64,000 nucleotides of DNA from Pelagomonas calceolata (taxonomy: Eukaryota; Sar; Pelagophyceae; Pelagomonadales; Pelagomonadaceae): assembly GCA_918797485.1 (NCBI GenBank), contig CAKKNE010000003.1, positions 2,542,001 to 2,606,000 on the forward strand. Direction: 5' to 3'. This document shows, in pieces, positions 12,401 to 20,383 of this stretch; position 1 is the stretch's first letter, and every line of letters begins with the position of its first letter. A program made the translations under genes and the position numbers. The notes beneath the pieces are model-generated. The model saw only the letters and a program-made list of their open reading frames with translations. It did no database searches and was not told the origin of the DNA.

Positions 12401-15400
12401 CCGTCGCGGCGACCACGTCATGCGCGGAGCATCGTGCTCGCTCGACTCGGTCCGAATGGCCTCATCGTGAGATGGCCACGAGTCCATCCAAGGAAGTGAA
12501 GGCGCCTCCACACGTCAAAACACCGATGCCGTACCTTGGCCATCATCTCTTCCAGGACCGACTCTTGCGTCGCGTTCGTCGCGATGACCTGTGTGGAACG
12601 GACACTGTCGCTCACGAGACGCGTAGACGCTCATGCGGCATCGCGCCGACCCCGGCAAGTTCAAGATCACTGAAAACGCTGAGTCACGGACGGTGATGGC
12701 GTCGGCGTGGTCCGTCACGCCCCGGTTGACGAGGTCCCCTAATGTGAAGTGCTTGTCGCCCTTGACCTCGAAGCCGAGCAGCGCGTGGATCTCGTCCCAG
12801 TGGCGCTCCTGCAGGTTGTTGTTTCTCAAATTAACTACGCAGGGCAAGAGCGGTGTGAACGTGTCGACACTATCCTTCAGTCGCGGCACGACGGGGTTGC
12901 CGGGCATGCCCTTTTGCGCCTGGAAGACGGTCTTCGTGTACAAATTGACCTGCTTTTCCATTTCTGCCGCATCTACCTCCAATAGTGCTTGGATCACCCA
13001 CCCCGCCGTGAGCTGCGACCACTCCTTGACGCCCCGCCAGAGCTTCAACTTCAACGTCAAGTCGAGCTGCACCTCGTCGAGCGTGTCATATTCGTCGACG
13101 TCCAGGCCTAATGCTACTTGATATTCCGACAGCGTCTCCGACCGCTTTCTTAAGTCATCGAGGCTATCTTGATTGCTCTCTAAGAAACTCAACACCGTCG
13201 ACGGCTTCTCGTGGACCGAGGCGATGATGGGATCATCGAGCTTCTCGCGCACGAGGCCGATCTTCTTCTTCAGGGACGGCACCTCCTTCTCGATCTCGTT
13301 CGAGAAGCGCTTCTTGCCGTCCTCCTCGCCGGCCTCGGCGATCTGCGCTCCACTTTCCAACTGCGAGACGTTCTCGTCGCACATGACCATGTTTGCTGAC
13401 TGCTGCTCGGGCAGGGGCCAGTGCTCGCGCTTCATGAGCGACGCCATCTGCTTCAAATGCTCTTGTCTTTGTTGATACCCTTCGACGCTCTGCTGGCTCT
13501 CGCGCACGACCTTCATTTTGTGGACGAATTCCGCCACGTCCTGCGGGCTTCCCGTCACGGTCGGTAGTTGCGTATTGATGTCTCGCAGCAGTTTCTTGAA
13601 TCCTAGGTCCATCAATTCCGGCAGTAAGGCTTGCAAGGCATCCACACAGCGTGTAGGTGATGGTAAGAGCTCTGTTTTCAGGTCCAGCGAGTCGACGCGT
13701 AATATCGACACGTCGGCGCTCCTCGGAATGGTCCGGAAGTCGTCTCTCTGATCTCTGAATTTATTAATAGCGTCGGAATAGGCTTGCAGGTCGACGGGGT
13801 CCCCAAAGGCCGTCTTATGTCCAGCGAGGAAGGCGTCGTTTTCCACCGAGACCGACCCTTTACCCGCATAAGGTTGGAACACTTCACAGTAGTTAGCTGT
13901 TTCGTCAAAAGTTCTCGCCAGAGCGTCGGCGATGTCCTGGCTGCAGGACCGCCACGACGGTTCCCTCCCTACTAAATCTTGGACCGTGATCTCTTCCCGC
14001 TGTTCGCCTGCGCGGAGCGTATCGCGGTCTCGGTCTCCGTTCACCCACGCGACGCGTCGACTCTCGTGCGGCATCGCGGCGACGCCGTCGCGGCGACCGC
14101 GTCGGTGCGAGCAACCTCACGCCATCGCGGCGACCGCGCTCTCGGACACGCCGCGACGCGGTCCGAATGGCCTCAAACTCGACAAAGAAACCACTCTCAT
14201 GGAAGTGAGATGGACACAAGACACTGATGAAGCACCGTGCGGCTCGTCGCCGTCCGTCATCACATATAAAGCTAGATCGGGGTGGGCAAAAATCCTATCG
14301 GGAATGCCTACCACTCGCAGACAAGACTGCAACACGTCATTGAAGCACAACTGCATCTGATCTTTGGATGGGGAGAGCTGGAGCTCGCTCTCCACAAAAG
14401 AGACCTCGACTCGAAACAGCGGCGTCGCCGACACCTCCTCAGCTTCATTCAAAAACGCGAGCGGGTCCGCCTTAACCACGGTGTCAGGATCATCCCTGTA
14501 TACAACATGCTTCGGCAATTTGTGAGGAGGAGGATCGACTAATCGCAGCGCGTTTGCCGCCGCCTCCAACGCTAATTCTCTGAGAGCGGCGACGACGTGG
14601 CAATCGACCAACCGCAGGAACCGTGTCAACTTGCGACATTCCGACCGCAACGCGGCCCGCTCCATGAAGGTCATGCGGTGGTCCGCGACGATTCCCGCCT
14701 GCTTGAGGAATTGATCCACGACGTCGTCACAAGCACTTCTAGCGACCTGCTGCACGTCGGCGCTGAACCTCACGAGTCCTTCGGCCATCTCCGCTTGTCG
14801 TGCTTCTTGCTCTTTGACAAAGTCCTGGAGCTCGTACGTCACACTAGGATCGGCCGACAGCAAGCCGTACGTTAACGTGTCTTGGCATAAACCTTGGACC
14901 TTGAGGAGAGCGTCCCTCAACGCGGGAGCGAAGAGGAACAACTGCTGTTTGATGACCTTCGAGGCGGCGCGGATCTTGCCTCGCTTGACGACCTGCGCGG
15001 AGCATTTCCGTCAAGAGACCACCCACGCCCTCGTGCGATGGCCACGAGTCGAAGGCACCGCACGGGACGCCGAGGTCGCACCTTCTTCCAGACCTGGAAC
15101 GTCTTCCAGCTCCGATACTTAAAGAAGAAGGGAATCCGGGCCATGGCGTGGTAGTCCTTGTACTCCTTCTCAAAAACACTTAGTGAAGTGAACTCCGAGT
15201 CCGTTTTTTCGAATTGCGTGACACCTGCGCGGAGCATTTCTCTCGCATCGCGTCCGAATTCACTCAAATTCGAACGAGAAACCACCCAGCGCCTTCTCTC
15301 CTGGAGACGAGTCACATCAACAAAGTGAAGGCACCGCAACACCTCAAAACGCGGAGATACACACCATTGCACGAGACGGTGAAGTAGTCGCTTTCATCCA

Positions 15401-15920
15401 CTTCGGCCCATTCGCACACGCGTAAGTCGTAGGCCGACGACTGTCTGCTTCGACGTGTCAGGTAGAGGAAGGACCCGGCGTCGTCGATGAACGACGCCAT
15501 CTGCTGATCTGATAGTTCTAGGGAGTCTAAAAACGACACTACTTGCTTCACTGGTTCACTGTAAGGTACGACCGCCGCTTCTTCCACGGACATGATGGAT
15601 CGAGTCGGGGAGATGACCTGGCGGACCTTGTGGGGCTTCGATAACACATGTCTAGAGGTCAGCGCTAAGGCGGCTCTTTCGGTAGACAGGACGCCCTTGG
15701 CATTCGTGGCTTGCGTGCGCTTCATGAGGCCCGGCGCCGTCCTTGAGAACTGTTCCTGGGTCTTCCTTCTCTTAGAGGTCATGCGGCCCGTCCGGCTCAG
15801 CATCTTGAGCGGCTTGAGCGCGTTTTTATCAAACCCTGGTGGGAGCGCGCGGAGCCTCTTCCGCAGTTCTTCTTGGCTGAGGTCCAGGGCCGGCGGCGGC
15901 GCGTCGGCCTCGTCGTACAT
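441..15920 (-). CDS. Axonemal dynein heavy chain, inner-arm single-headed type, 24 exons
   Basis: Microtubule motor subunit of a ciliary or flagellar inner dynein arm. Exons (high to low): 15920-15365, 15224-15082, 14992-14236, 14007-12692, 12588-12535, 12307-10768, 10715-10258, 10167-10047, 9936-9784, 9638-8949, 8760-8612, 8495-8166, 8027-7718, 7578-6573, 6505-6165, 5949-5669, 5390-5202, 5066-4797, 4641-3911, 3793-3475, 3347-2452, 2306-2016, 1928-1419, 1236-441. They sum to 12207 nt, all phases agree, and the product is 4068 aa, the usual length for DNAH1/3/7/12-type chains. Walker A motifs: AAA1 GPAGTGKT near residue 1365, AAA2 GPTGAGKS near 1655, AAA3 GMTGTGKT near 2010, AAA4 GVGGSGKQ near 2373. 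The coiled-coil stalk with the microtubule-binding tip is at about 2640-2890, and the C-terminal cap includes [11 protein letters not shown]. The subclass is inferred from length and C-terminal motifs. The exon 15 donor is the least certain junction. Confidence 0.95.
1237..1422 (-). mobile_element. Family A introner forming dynein intron 23
   Basis: 186-bp element with terminal inverted repeats (CTGTGTGGAAATC at one end, GATTTCCACACAG at the other) flanked by perfect 8-bp direct repeats CATCCAAC at 1229-1236 and 1423-1430. The intron is 1237-1418. Its donor GTGG lies 4 nt inside the element and its acceptor CACACAG is the element end. Splicing leaves 12 extra nt (A-V-L-D) in the dynein message. 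Confidence 0.93.
1929..2015 (-). mobile_element. Family C introner, dynein intron 22
   Basis: 87-bp intron. Donor GTGCGTATCTCGGCG and acceptor end GATGCTCCGCGCAG are the family C ends. It joins NIR to YAFDESD. Confidence 0.85.
2307..2451 (-). mobile_element. Family B introner, dynein intron 21
   Basis: 145-bp intron. The 5' end GTGCTGAGTCAGCG is the family B terminus; the 3' end is CACACACAG. It joins VMCFE to LGENRES. Confidence 0.85.
3348..3474 (-). mobile_element. Family B introner with GC donor, dynein intron 20
   Basis: 127-bp intron starting GCGCGGACTCGGCGTCC and ending CCCACGCAG. Only the GC donor gives the family-consistent join [14 protein letters not shown]. Confidence 0.85.
3794..3910 (-). 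mobile_element. Family C-like introner, dynein intron 19
   Basis: 117-bp intron starting GTGCGCGCGCGGCGTCC and ending ATCGCAG. The interior carries the AAACTCGACAAAG stretch of family C. It joins LEDQL to LGDVV. Confidence 0.8.
4642..4796 (-). mobile_element. Family B introner, dynein intron 18
   Basis: 155-bp intron starting GTGCTGACTCAGCG and ending CCACGCAG. It interrupts the stalk coiled coil between AQT and AMRLQ. Confidence 0.88.
5067..5201 (-). mobile_element. Family B introner with GC donor, dynein intron 17
   Basis: 135-bp intron starting GCGCTGACTCAGTG and ending CCCACACAG. Frame and dynein alignment ([13 protein letters not shown]) require the GC donor. Confidence 0.87.
5391..5668 (-). 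mobile_element. Longest dynein intron (16), family C 3' end
   Basis: 278 bp, GTCCGGGC donor, GATGCTCCGCGCAG acceptor. It carries two copies of the ACGCCATCG core and may be a nested or composite introner. It joins AFAKP to APAVQ within the microtubule-binding region. Confidence 0.75.
5950..6164 (-). mobile_element. Composite introner, dynein intron 15 (probable GC donor)
   Basis: 215 bp, acceptor CCAACGCAG. The 5' end GCACGCGTCAGCGTC aligns to the family B terminus, which favours a GC donor at 6164. A GT donor at 6158 is also in phase and would add two residues. The interior holds family C sequence and tandem CGACGGCGTCGCGGCG units. Confidence 0.7.
6506..6572 (-). mobile_element. Short family B introner, dynein intron 14
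   Basis: 67-bp intron starting GTGCTGACTCCGTG and ending CGCGCGCAG. It joins TIDW to YLGWPE. Confidence 0.82.
7579..7717 (-). mobile_element. Family C introner, dynein intron 13
   Basis: 139-bp intron starting GTGCCTTCGACTCG and ending CGCTCCGCGCAG. The interior has the family C GGTGGTTTGTTTTG and CGGACCGC blocks. Confidence 0.85.
8028..8165 (-). mobile_element. Family B introner, dynein intron 12
   Basis: 138-bp intron starting GTGCTGACTCAGCG and ending GCCACACAG. It joins INMPLV to ESYGAQPP. Confidence 0.88.
8496..8611 (-). mobile_element. Family B introner with GC donor, dynein intron 11
   Basis: 116-bp intron starting GCGCTGACTCGGCG and ending CCCACACAG. It joins VAYT to AILVPTED in phase 0, and no GT donor fits. 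Confidence 0.87.
8761..8948 (-). mobile_element. Chimeric introner, dynein intron 10
   Basis: 188 bp. The 5' end GTGCGTATTTCCGCG and core are family C; the 3' end GCCACGCAG is family B. This suggests recombination or nesting of two families. Confidence 0.83.
9639..9783 (-). mobile_element. Family B introner, dynein intron 9
   Basis: 145-bp intron starting GTGCTGACTCAGCG and ending GCCACACAG. It joins CITMG to ELYGEV with no added residues. Confidence 0.88.
9937..10046 (-). mobile_element. Family C introner, dynein intron 8
   Basis: 110-bp intron starting GTGCTGCGGCGCC and ending CGCTCCGCGCAG, in front of the AAA2 Walker A. The spliced product has about seven residues more than expected between FGM and [10 protein letters not shown]. 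Confidence 0.82.
10168..10257 (-). mobile_element. Family C introner with GC donor, dynein intron 7
   Basis: 90-bp intron starting GCGCGCTCGCGGCGTCC and ending TGCCCCGCGCAG. It joins DYGEFQ to VAMEEE. The 5' end matches the GTGCGCGCGCGGCGTCC end of intron 19 with T changed to C at the donor. Confidence 0.83.
10716..10767 (-). mobile_element. Minimal family B introner, dynein intron 6
   Basis: Only 52 bp, starting GTGCGGACTCAGCG and ending CACACGCAG. It looks like an internal-deletion derivative that keeps little more than the two family B ends. Confidence 0.85.
12308..12534 (-). mobile_element. Introner with family C core, dynein intron 5
   Basis: 227 bp, donor GTACGGC, acceptor GCCACGCAG. 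The interior has the C core (CCATTCGGACCGAG) and several GACGCCGTC units. The preceding exon is only 54 bp. Confidence 0.82.
12589..12691 (-). mobile_element. Family B introner, dynein intron 4
   Basis: 103-bp intron starting GTCCGTGACTCAGCG and ending TCCACACAG. It joins HADAIT to VIATNA. Confidence 0.86.
14008..14235 (-). mobile_element. Long family C introner, dynein intron 3
   Basis: 228 bp, starting GTGCTTCATC and ending CGCTCCGCGCAG. It carries the family C core (CCATCTCACTTCC, then GGTTTCTTTGTCGAG, then CCATTCGGACCGC), the most complete copy in the window. Confidence 0.86.
14993..15081 (-). mobile_element. Family C introner, dynein intron 2
   Basis: 89-bp intron starting GTGCGACCTCGGCG and ending AATGCTCCGCGCAG. 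It joins QVWKK to VVKRGK. Confidence 0.85.
15225..15364 (-). mobile_element. Family C introner, dynein intron 1
   Basis: 140-bp intron starting GTGTGTATCTCCGCG and ending AATGCTCCGCGCAG. Intron start and following exon share GTGT. It joins VSCNG to VTQFEK. Confidence 0.86.
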
Positions 15921-16397
15921 GGTGCTTGCCTCTGGGGGCAGCCCCGTGCAGCCCCGCGACGCGTGCTTCGGTCGCTGCTGCCCGCTTTGGTTTACTTCGC
16001 TGCTTGCTCGGCGACGCCTCCCGCTGGCGGTCGGCCGGAGCAGCTCGTCCTGCGCCCTGGCAATTAGGCAGCGCCTCGGCCGGACGCTAAACTAGCAGGC
16101 CGGCCGCTAGGACTGTAGATTCTAGTGCGGTTTCTTTTCGGGGCCTATCGCACTCGGGAGGGCGTCGGCGAGGCCTCTCAGGCCTGGCGAGCCCTGCCGG
16201 TGGAGGAGTCCCGGCAGCCTCGAGCCTCGAGTCGAGCGCCGCGCTTCGCTTCGAACGCCGCGAGAGGCTGCCCTACGACGGCGCAATACACTCTTCGAGC
16301 CGCCACGCGGTCGCAGCGGTCCTCGGCGCCACCGCTGCGGCCGAATAAGGCTGCCCCATATCAGACAAGGGCTGCCCCCACGCCGTCGACGCGAAGC
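15921..16397. promoter_or_regulatory. Divergent intergenic region, dynein / CS-domain gene, with weak two-part CTAG motif
   Basis: 477 bp between two divergent starts. A degenerate copy of the intergenic palindromic motif is at 16106-16128 (GCTAGGAC on the left, TTCTAGTGC on the right). An in-frame ORF upstream of 16398 begins at 16125 but reads as compositionally biased sequence, probably 5' UTR. Confidence 0.45.
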
Positions 16398-17438
16398 ATG
16401 GCCTCCTTCGACACCCTGAACTACGCGAAGTGGGATTCGTTAGATTGCTCCTCCGACGACGAGCCCCAGAAGGTCAGGATCGACCCGCGCTCTCATGGTG
16501 CCGCCACGATCCGGGCCGACGGCACCAAGGCCTACAGCGTGCAGATGTCGAACGGGGACGGCCCCTGCGTCGTCGAAGAGGATGCTGTACAAAATGAGGG
16601 CTTCGATTCGGATAGGCCCTTCGAGACCCAACTGGCGTGGCAGAACACAACAGAGAAAACATGGATACAAATAGCTCTACCCAGTAAAGCCGAGGCCTCC
16701 GCGTCCTTTCATGAGGAAGACGTAGAATTGCGGATCAAAGGCATGGACCCCGTTCGTTTACCACATCCACCAGTAATAGAGAAGGACTGCACTTACGCTA
16801 TGGGTGCCAGACCCTTCCACGGATCTCCACATCCCAAAAAGTGCCTCGCGCTGGAGTTATGTAAGAAGCAACAGAAATTGTGGCCCCAGAACGTTTTTGG
16901 GGGCGGCACGTCCGATTTACTAAGAGCGGGCGAGGAAATCGAATGCGCCTGGCGCCAAGGGACTCAGATGCTCGCCACGACGCCTCAGGAAGATGACTGG
17001 ACGGGCGCGTACACGTGGCGCCAGGACAATGAAAGAGTGTCGATCTGGTTCGACGTGCCAGACGATATTTCTGCGAAAGACGTCGACGTGAACTGCCTGC
17101 CGCGTTTTCTGACGATTTCCGTCCGGCAACGGAAGTACCAGCGGCGGCTGACTGGTGTATGTGTACCGTCCGAGCTGGTCTGGGAGTTCGACGATGATAT
17201 CAAGGATAGAAGACGGTTGCGCGTCGAGGTCGCCATGCGCGACCTGCGGAGCTGGGAGGACGGGCCTTTTTTGCCGGAGATGTCCCGGAAGGAGGCCCAG
17301 GCGGCGGCGACGAGTCGGAGCGCCGCGCCGGCGGCCGCGAAGATTAGTAGAAGCGCCGCGCCGGCGGCCGCGCCAGCAACGGCCGCGCCCGCAACTTCCG
17401 CGTCGGCGACTGTTAGTACTACTACGACCGCCCAGTAA
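16398..17438 (+). CDS. Protein with two CS (p23/alpha-crystallin-like) domains
   Basis: Single exon, 346 aa from the ATG at 16398. I chose this start because the protein then opens with an acidic segment, NYAKWDSLDCSSDDE, like the N-termini of CS-domain co-chaperones; the frame is open 91 codons further upstream. Two beta-sandwich CS segments are visible: TWIQIALP through MDPVRLP (about residues 85-125) and VSIWFDVPDD through LRVEVAMRDL (about 215-285). CS domains act as HSP90 co-chaperone or NudC-like modules, and cytosolic location is likely. The C-terminal 60 residues are an Ala/Pro/Ser-rich tail with two near-identical SRSAAPAAA units. It converges on the FKBP gene, with 52 bp between stop codons. 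Confidence 0.7.
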   Translation: MASFDTLNYAKWDSLDCSSDDEPQKVRIDPRSHGAATIRADGTKAYSVQMSNGDGPCVVEEDAVQNEGFDSDRPFETQLAWQNTTEKTWIQIALPSKAEASASFHEEDVELRIKGMDPVRLPHPPVIEKDCTYAMGARPFHGSPHPKKCLALELCKKQQKLWPQNVFGGGTSDLLRAGEEIECAWRQGTQMLATTPQEDDWTGAYTWRQDNERVSIWFDVPDDISAKDVDVNCLPRFLTISVRQRKYQRRLTGVCVPSELVWEFDDDIKDRRRLRVEVAMRDLRSWEDGPFLPEMSRKEAQAAATSRSAAPAAAKISRSAAPAAAPATAAPATSASATVSTTTTAQ

Positions 17439-17490
17439 TTTGTTAGTTTTTACACACTACTAGTATGGTGCGCGGCGCCCAGGCCGCGCA

Positions 17491-18040
17491 CTACAGCTCC
17501 GCGGACTTGCCCTTGATCGAGAGCACCTCGATCTCGAAGAAGAGGCCGCCGTTCGGGGGAATCCCCCAGGCCGGGAAGCCGCCCTTGCCGTAGCCCTCTT
17601 CGGCCGGGATGTCGAGCTTGCGGACCTCGCCGACGGCGGCGCCGAGGAGGCCCTGGTCCCAGCCCGTAATTACCTGAGTGGAAATCAACCCGTGAGTTAG
17701 GAGGCTCGACGCGGCCACGGGGACGACGTCGCGTCGAAGGCGTGGGGCGCTCGACCTTTGACTTCCACACAGGTGATGCAGAGCCAACCCCAGCATTGTA
17801 GGTGAAGGGCTGCTGGCCCGGGTCCTTCGTGCTCCAGAACTTCTTGTCGGTCTCTTTTACGACGCCCGTCGCGTGGACCGTGATCGTGTCGCCCTTGGCA
17901 ATCGTCGGTGAGCCCTCGGGCGCCGGCGTGACGGTCATCCGCTGCGTCTTGAGGCCGGCGATGGTCTCCCAGGCGCGCGCGCTCGTGCAGAGGTGGGCTG
18001 CTAGGACAGTGCGAGCTAAACGCCGAGCCATCATTGCCAT
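17491..18040 (-). CDS. FKBP-type peptidyl-prolyl isomerase, probably organelle or lumen targeted
   Basis: Exons 18040-17771 and 17673-17491 give 150 aa. The core PFTYNAGVG, VITGWDQGLLG, VGEVRKLDIP, GYGKGGFPAWGIPPNGGL, FFEIEVLSI is a single FKBP domain (prolyl cis-trans isomerase). The N-terminus MAMMARRLARTVLAAHLC...SARA/W looks like a signal peptide, with an aromatic residue at +1 that could serve as an ASAF-type plastid signal; this is inference. The intron is a decayed family A introner. Relative to the usual GVGxVITGW, the spliced protein has three extra residues (A-S-P), which is the insertion footprint. Confidence 0.88.
17674..17772 (-). mobile_element. Decayed family A introner in the FKBP gene
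   Basis: 99-bp element with ends CTGAGTGGAAATCAA and TTGACTTCCACACAG; the intron is 17674-17770. Target duplication: GTAATTAC intact at 17666-17673, degraded to GCATCAC (minus strand) at 17773-17779. The frame requires the upstream of two tandem GT donors (CT/GTGTGG). Confidence 0.82.
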
Positions 18041-18459
18041 TAACGCGGTTGCTTGCTACGAACCGCTGCGGGGTGTATCGAAGCGCTCCTAACCTTGCTG
18101 CGTAGAGTCCAAAGGCTGGTATATGCAGCAATAGTGAATTTTGTCCGACCGGCAGCTAGCTGGAGTGTTACGACGCTAGCCTGAAAAATCTGGCTTCGGC
18201 TCTCTCGAAGTTTCAAACGCCGAAAGGCAAGCCACAAACTCAGGCAAGCCACAAATCGCTTACCCAGCCTCGCGACCTCGCCTGGGGAACTCCATCCGGC
18301 GTGCCAGGCCGCCTGAGCACTACAGCACTGCTCAGCACTTGCGTGGATTTGGCTCCGGAGGCCGCAGACCGCACAAAAAAAACGCCGGCGCGACACGCCG
18401 GCAGCCACATGCGCTTTTTACCACCGACGCCGCCGCCGCGCCACCAACCTATCGAAGAC
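18041..18459. promoter_or_regulatory. Divergent promoter region, FKBP / prolidase, with CTAG motif
   Basis: A palindromic intergenic motif copy is at 18155-18180: GCTAGC, an 11-nt gap containing GTGTTA, then ACGCTAGC after a short spacer. It lies about 115 bp from the FKBP start and 280 bp from the prolidase start. Confidence 0.5.
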
Positions 18460-20374
18460 ATGGCCTCCGTCATCGCGTCGCTGGACTGCAAGACGCCCCC
18501 ATTAACACCGTCGACGCCCGGCGCTTTTGCTGGAGACCCCTGCTTCTTCTCGCGAGGGGCGCACACGTTCCGCGTTCCAGCAAATCTCCACGAGGACAAC
18601 CGAAAGCGAGCAATCACCCTACTGAAAGACCACCCTCCTGGGATCATTGTCTTGGTGGGCGGCGTCGCGCGCACGCGGAACGACAGTGACCACGAGGAGT
18701 TGTTCCGGCAGGAAAGTTACTTCCAGCATTTGTTTGGGGTCAAGGAACCGGGCTGGGTCGGGTGCTTGGAAATGCCGTCCGGTACGTGTACGCTTTTCGC
18801 GCCCGAGTTACCGAAGTCGTATGCCGTCTGGCATGTATGCGGCGTCTTTGTGACACTCGAACTTGACGCGGTCGCGGCGATGGCGTGCACGCGATGTGTT
18901 GTCGCCTCGACGCCGTCGTCGCGGCCGTCAGAGAGTCTACGCGTCGCGTGCGAGAGCTGCGACGGCGCCGGTCGCGTCGATGGCGTCTTCGCGAGACCAC
19001 GTATCACACAGGATGGGCAAGATCGCGACACGAAGCGAGCTCTCAAATAGATACGGCGTGAAAGTGAAGTGGTTGTCGGAGTTACAAGAACATTGTAGTA
19101 AAGCAAAGTGCTACGTACCCAGAGGCCGGAACTCTGATAGCGGAAAGAGGATAGATGAAGCATTGCCGCTACCCGTGGAGCTACCGACGCTAGTCCATTC
19201 TACCACAATCCCGAACCACTGCTTCGTCGCGCTAGCCGAAAGTCGAGTCATCAAGTCAATAGATGAAAGGAAATTGTTGAGGTACGCGTCCTGGGTGTCG
19301 AGCAATGCACATGCTGAAGTGATGCGCGAAGCCAAAGCTGGGATGATGGAGTACCAGCTCGAAGCTAGATTTTTGTACCACTGCGCGAGTCAGGGGGGGT
19401 GTCGGAGTTGCGCCTATACCTCTATTTGTGCGTGCGGTCCCAATTCAGCAGTATTACACTACGGCCACGCTGGCGCGCCGAATGATCGTCGATTGGAGAC
19501 CGGTGACTTAGCACTGTTAGATATGGGCGCCGAGTACCACTGCTACTGTTCGGATTTGACGTGTACGATGCCCGTGGGGGGTAAATTTGGACCGGCTCAA
19601 AGAATTGTGTATGAAGGTGTACTTAGTGCACAGAGGGCGGTGTTTGCGATGTTGAAACCGGGCGTGTCGTGGACGGACTGCCATCTCGCCGCGGAAAATG
19701 AAGTGTTGAAGGCACTAGAGTTACTAGGCGTCCTAAAAAAGGGCTGCGTCACGGAGGCGCAACGGGCCTGCGTCGGCGGCGTGTTCCTGCCTTGTGGTCT
19801 CGGGCATTTCATTGGCCTGGACACGCATGATGTGGGCGGCTACTTGCCGGGCCAGCCGGCACGCTCGACGAGACCGGGCCTCGCGAAGTTGCGGACGGCG
19901 CGCACGCTGAAGCAAGGCATGTGTTTGACGGTCGAGCCGGGCTGCTACTTCATCGACGCTTTGTTAGATGACGCCTTGAAAGATCCGTCGCTCTCAAAGT
20001 TCCTCAACGCCGATAGGTTAAGGGGTTTCCGGGGCTTCGGGGGCGTGCGGCTCGAAGATGTGGTCTGCATCACATCAAACGGCTTCGAGAACTTCACGAC
20101 CTGTCCAAGGACTATAAATGAGGTCCAGGCCGTCATGGCGGGTGGGACCTGGCCGCCGCCGGTCGACGAGGCTCCTGATTTAGGAAGAAGGTGGGCCCGG
20201 TTTGTGAATGGCGCCTTGGAGGACGTGAGCGTGCCTGGGATAGTGCTGCCGAAGGGTGCTAGACGTGGCTCCTTCTCGCCGGGCGGGTCGCCGGGTACGC
20301 GCCGGGGCAGTGGTTCATTGATAGGGCGCGTCAGAGCTAGTAGCGGGTCCTTCTCGGGGCGGGAGGACTACTAA
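18460..20374 (+). CDS. PEPD: Xaa-Pro dipeptidase (prolidase), metallopeptidase family M24
   Basis: Hydrolyses dipeptides with C-terminal proline; cytosolic, binuclear metal enzyme. Exons 18460-18830 and 19012-20374 give 577 aa. Landmarks: ELFRQESYFQHLFGVKEPG in the N-terminal domain, then HYGHAGAPND, LLDMGAEYHCYCSDLTC (metal Asp near 295 and 306), GLGHFIGLDTHDVGG (His near 387), LTVEPG (Glu near 430) and GFGGVRLEDVV (Glu near 470), so all five metal ligands are present. The start MASVIASLDC was chosen because it sits just upstream of the first conserved block; in-frame ATGs at 18409 and earlier are possible. The splice gives YAVWMGKI, as in animal prolidases, and needs a GC donor. The 70-residue Ser/Gly/Arg tail is extra to the family. 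The stop is 9 bp from the stop of the convergent channel gene. Confidence 0.95.
18831..19011 (+). mobile_element. Introner-like GC-AG intron of the prolidase gene
   Basis: 181 bp, donor GCATGTATGCGGCG, acceptor TATCACACAG. It contains inverted copies of the GCGATGGCGT core. Only the GC donor gives phase 2 joined to G/ATG/GGC (YAVW/MGKI). Confidence 0.8.
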
Positions 20375-20383
20375 TCATCAACA

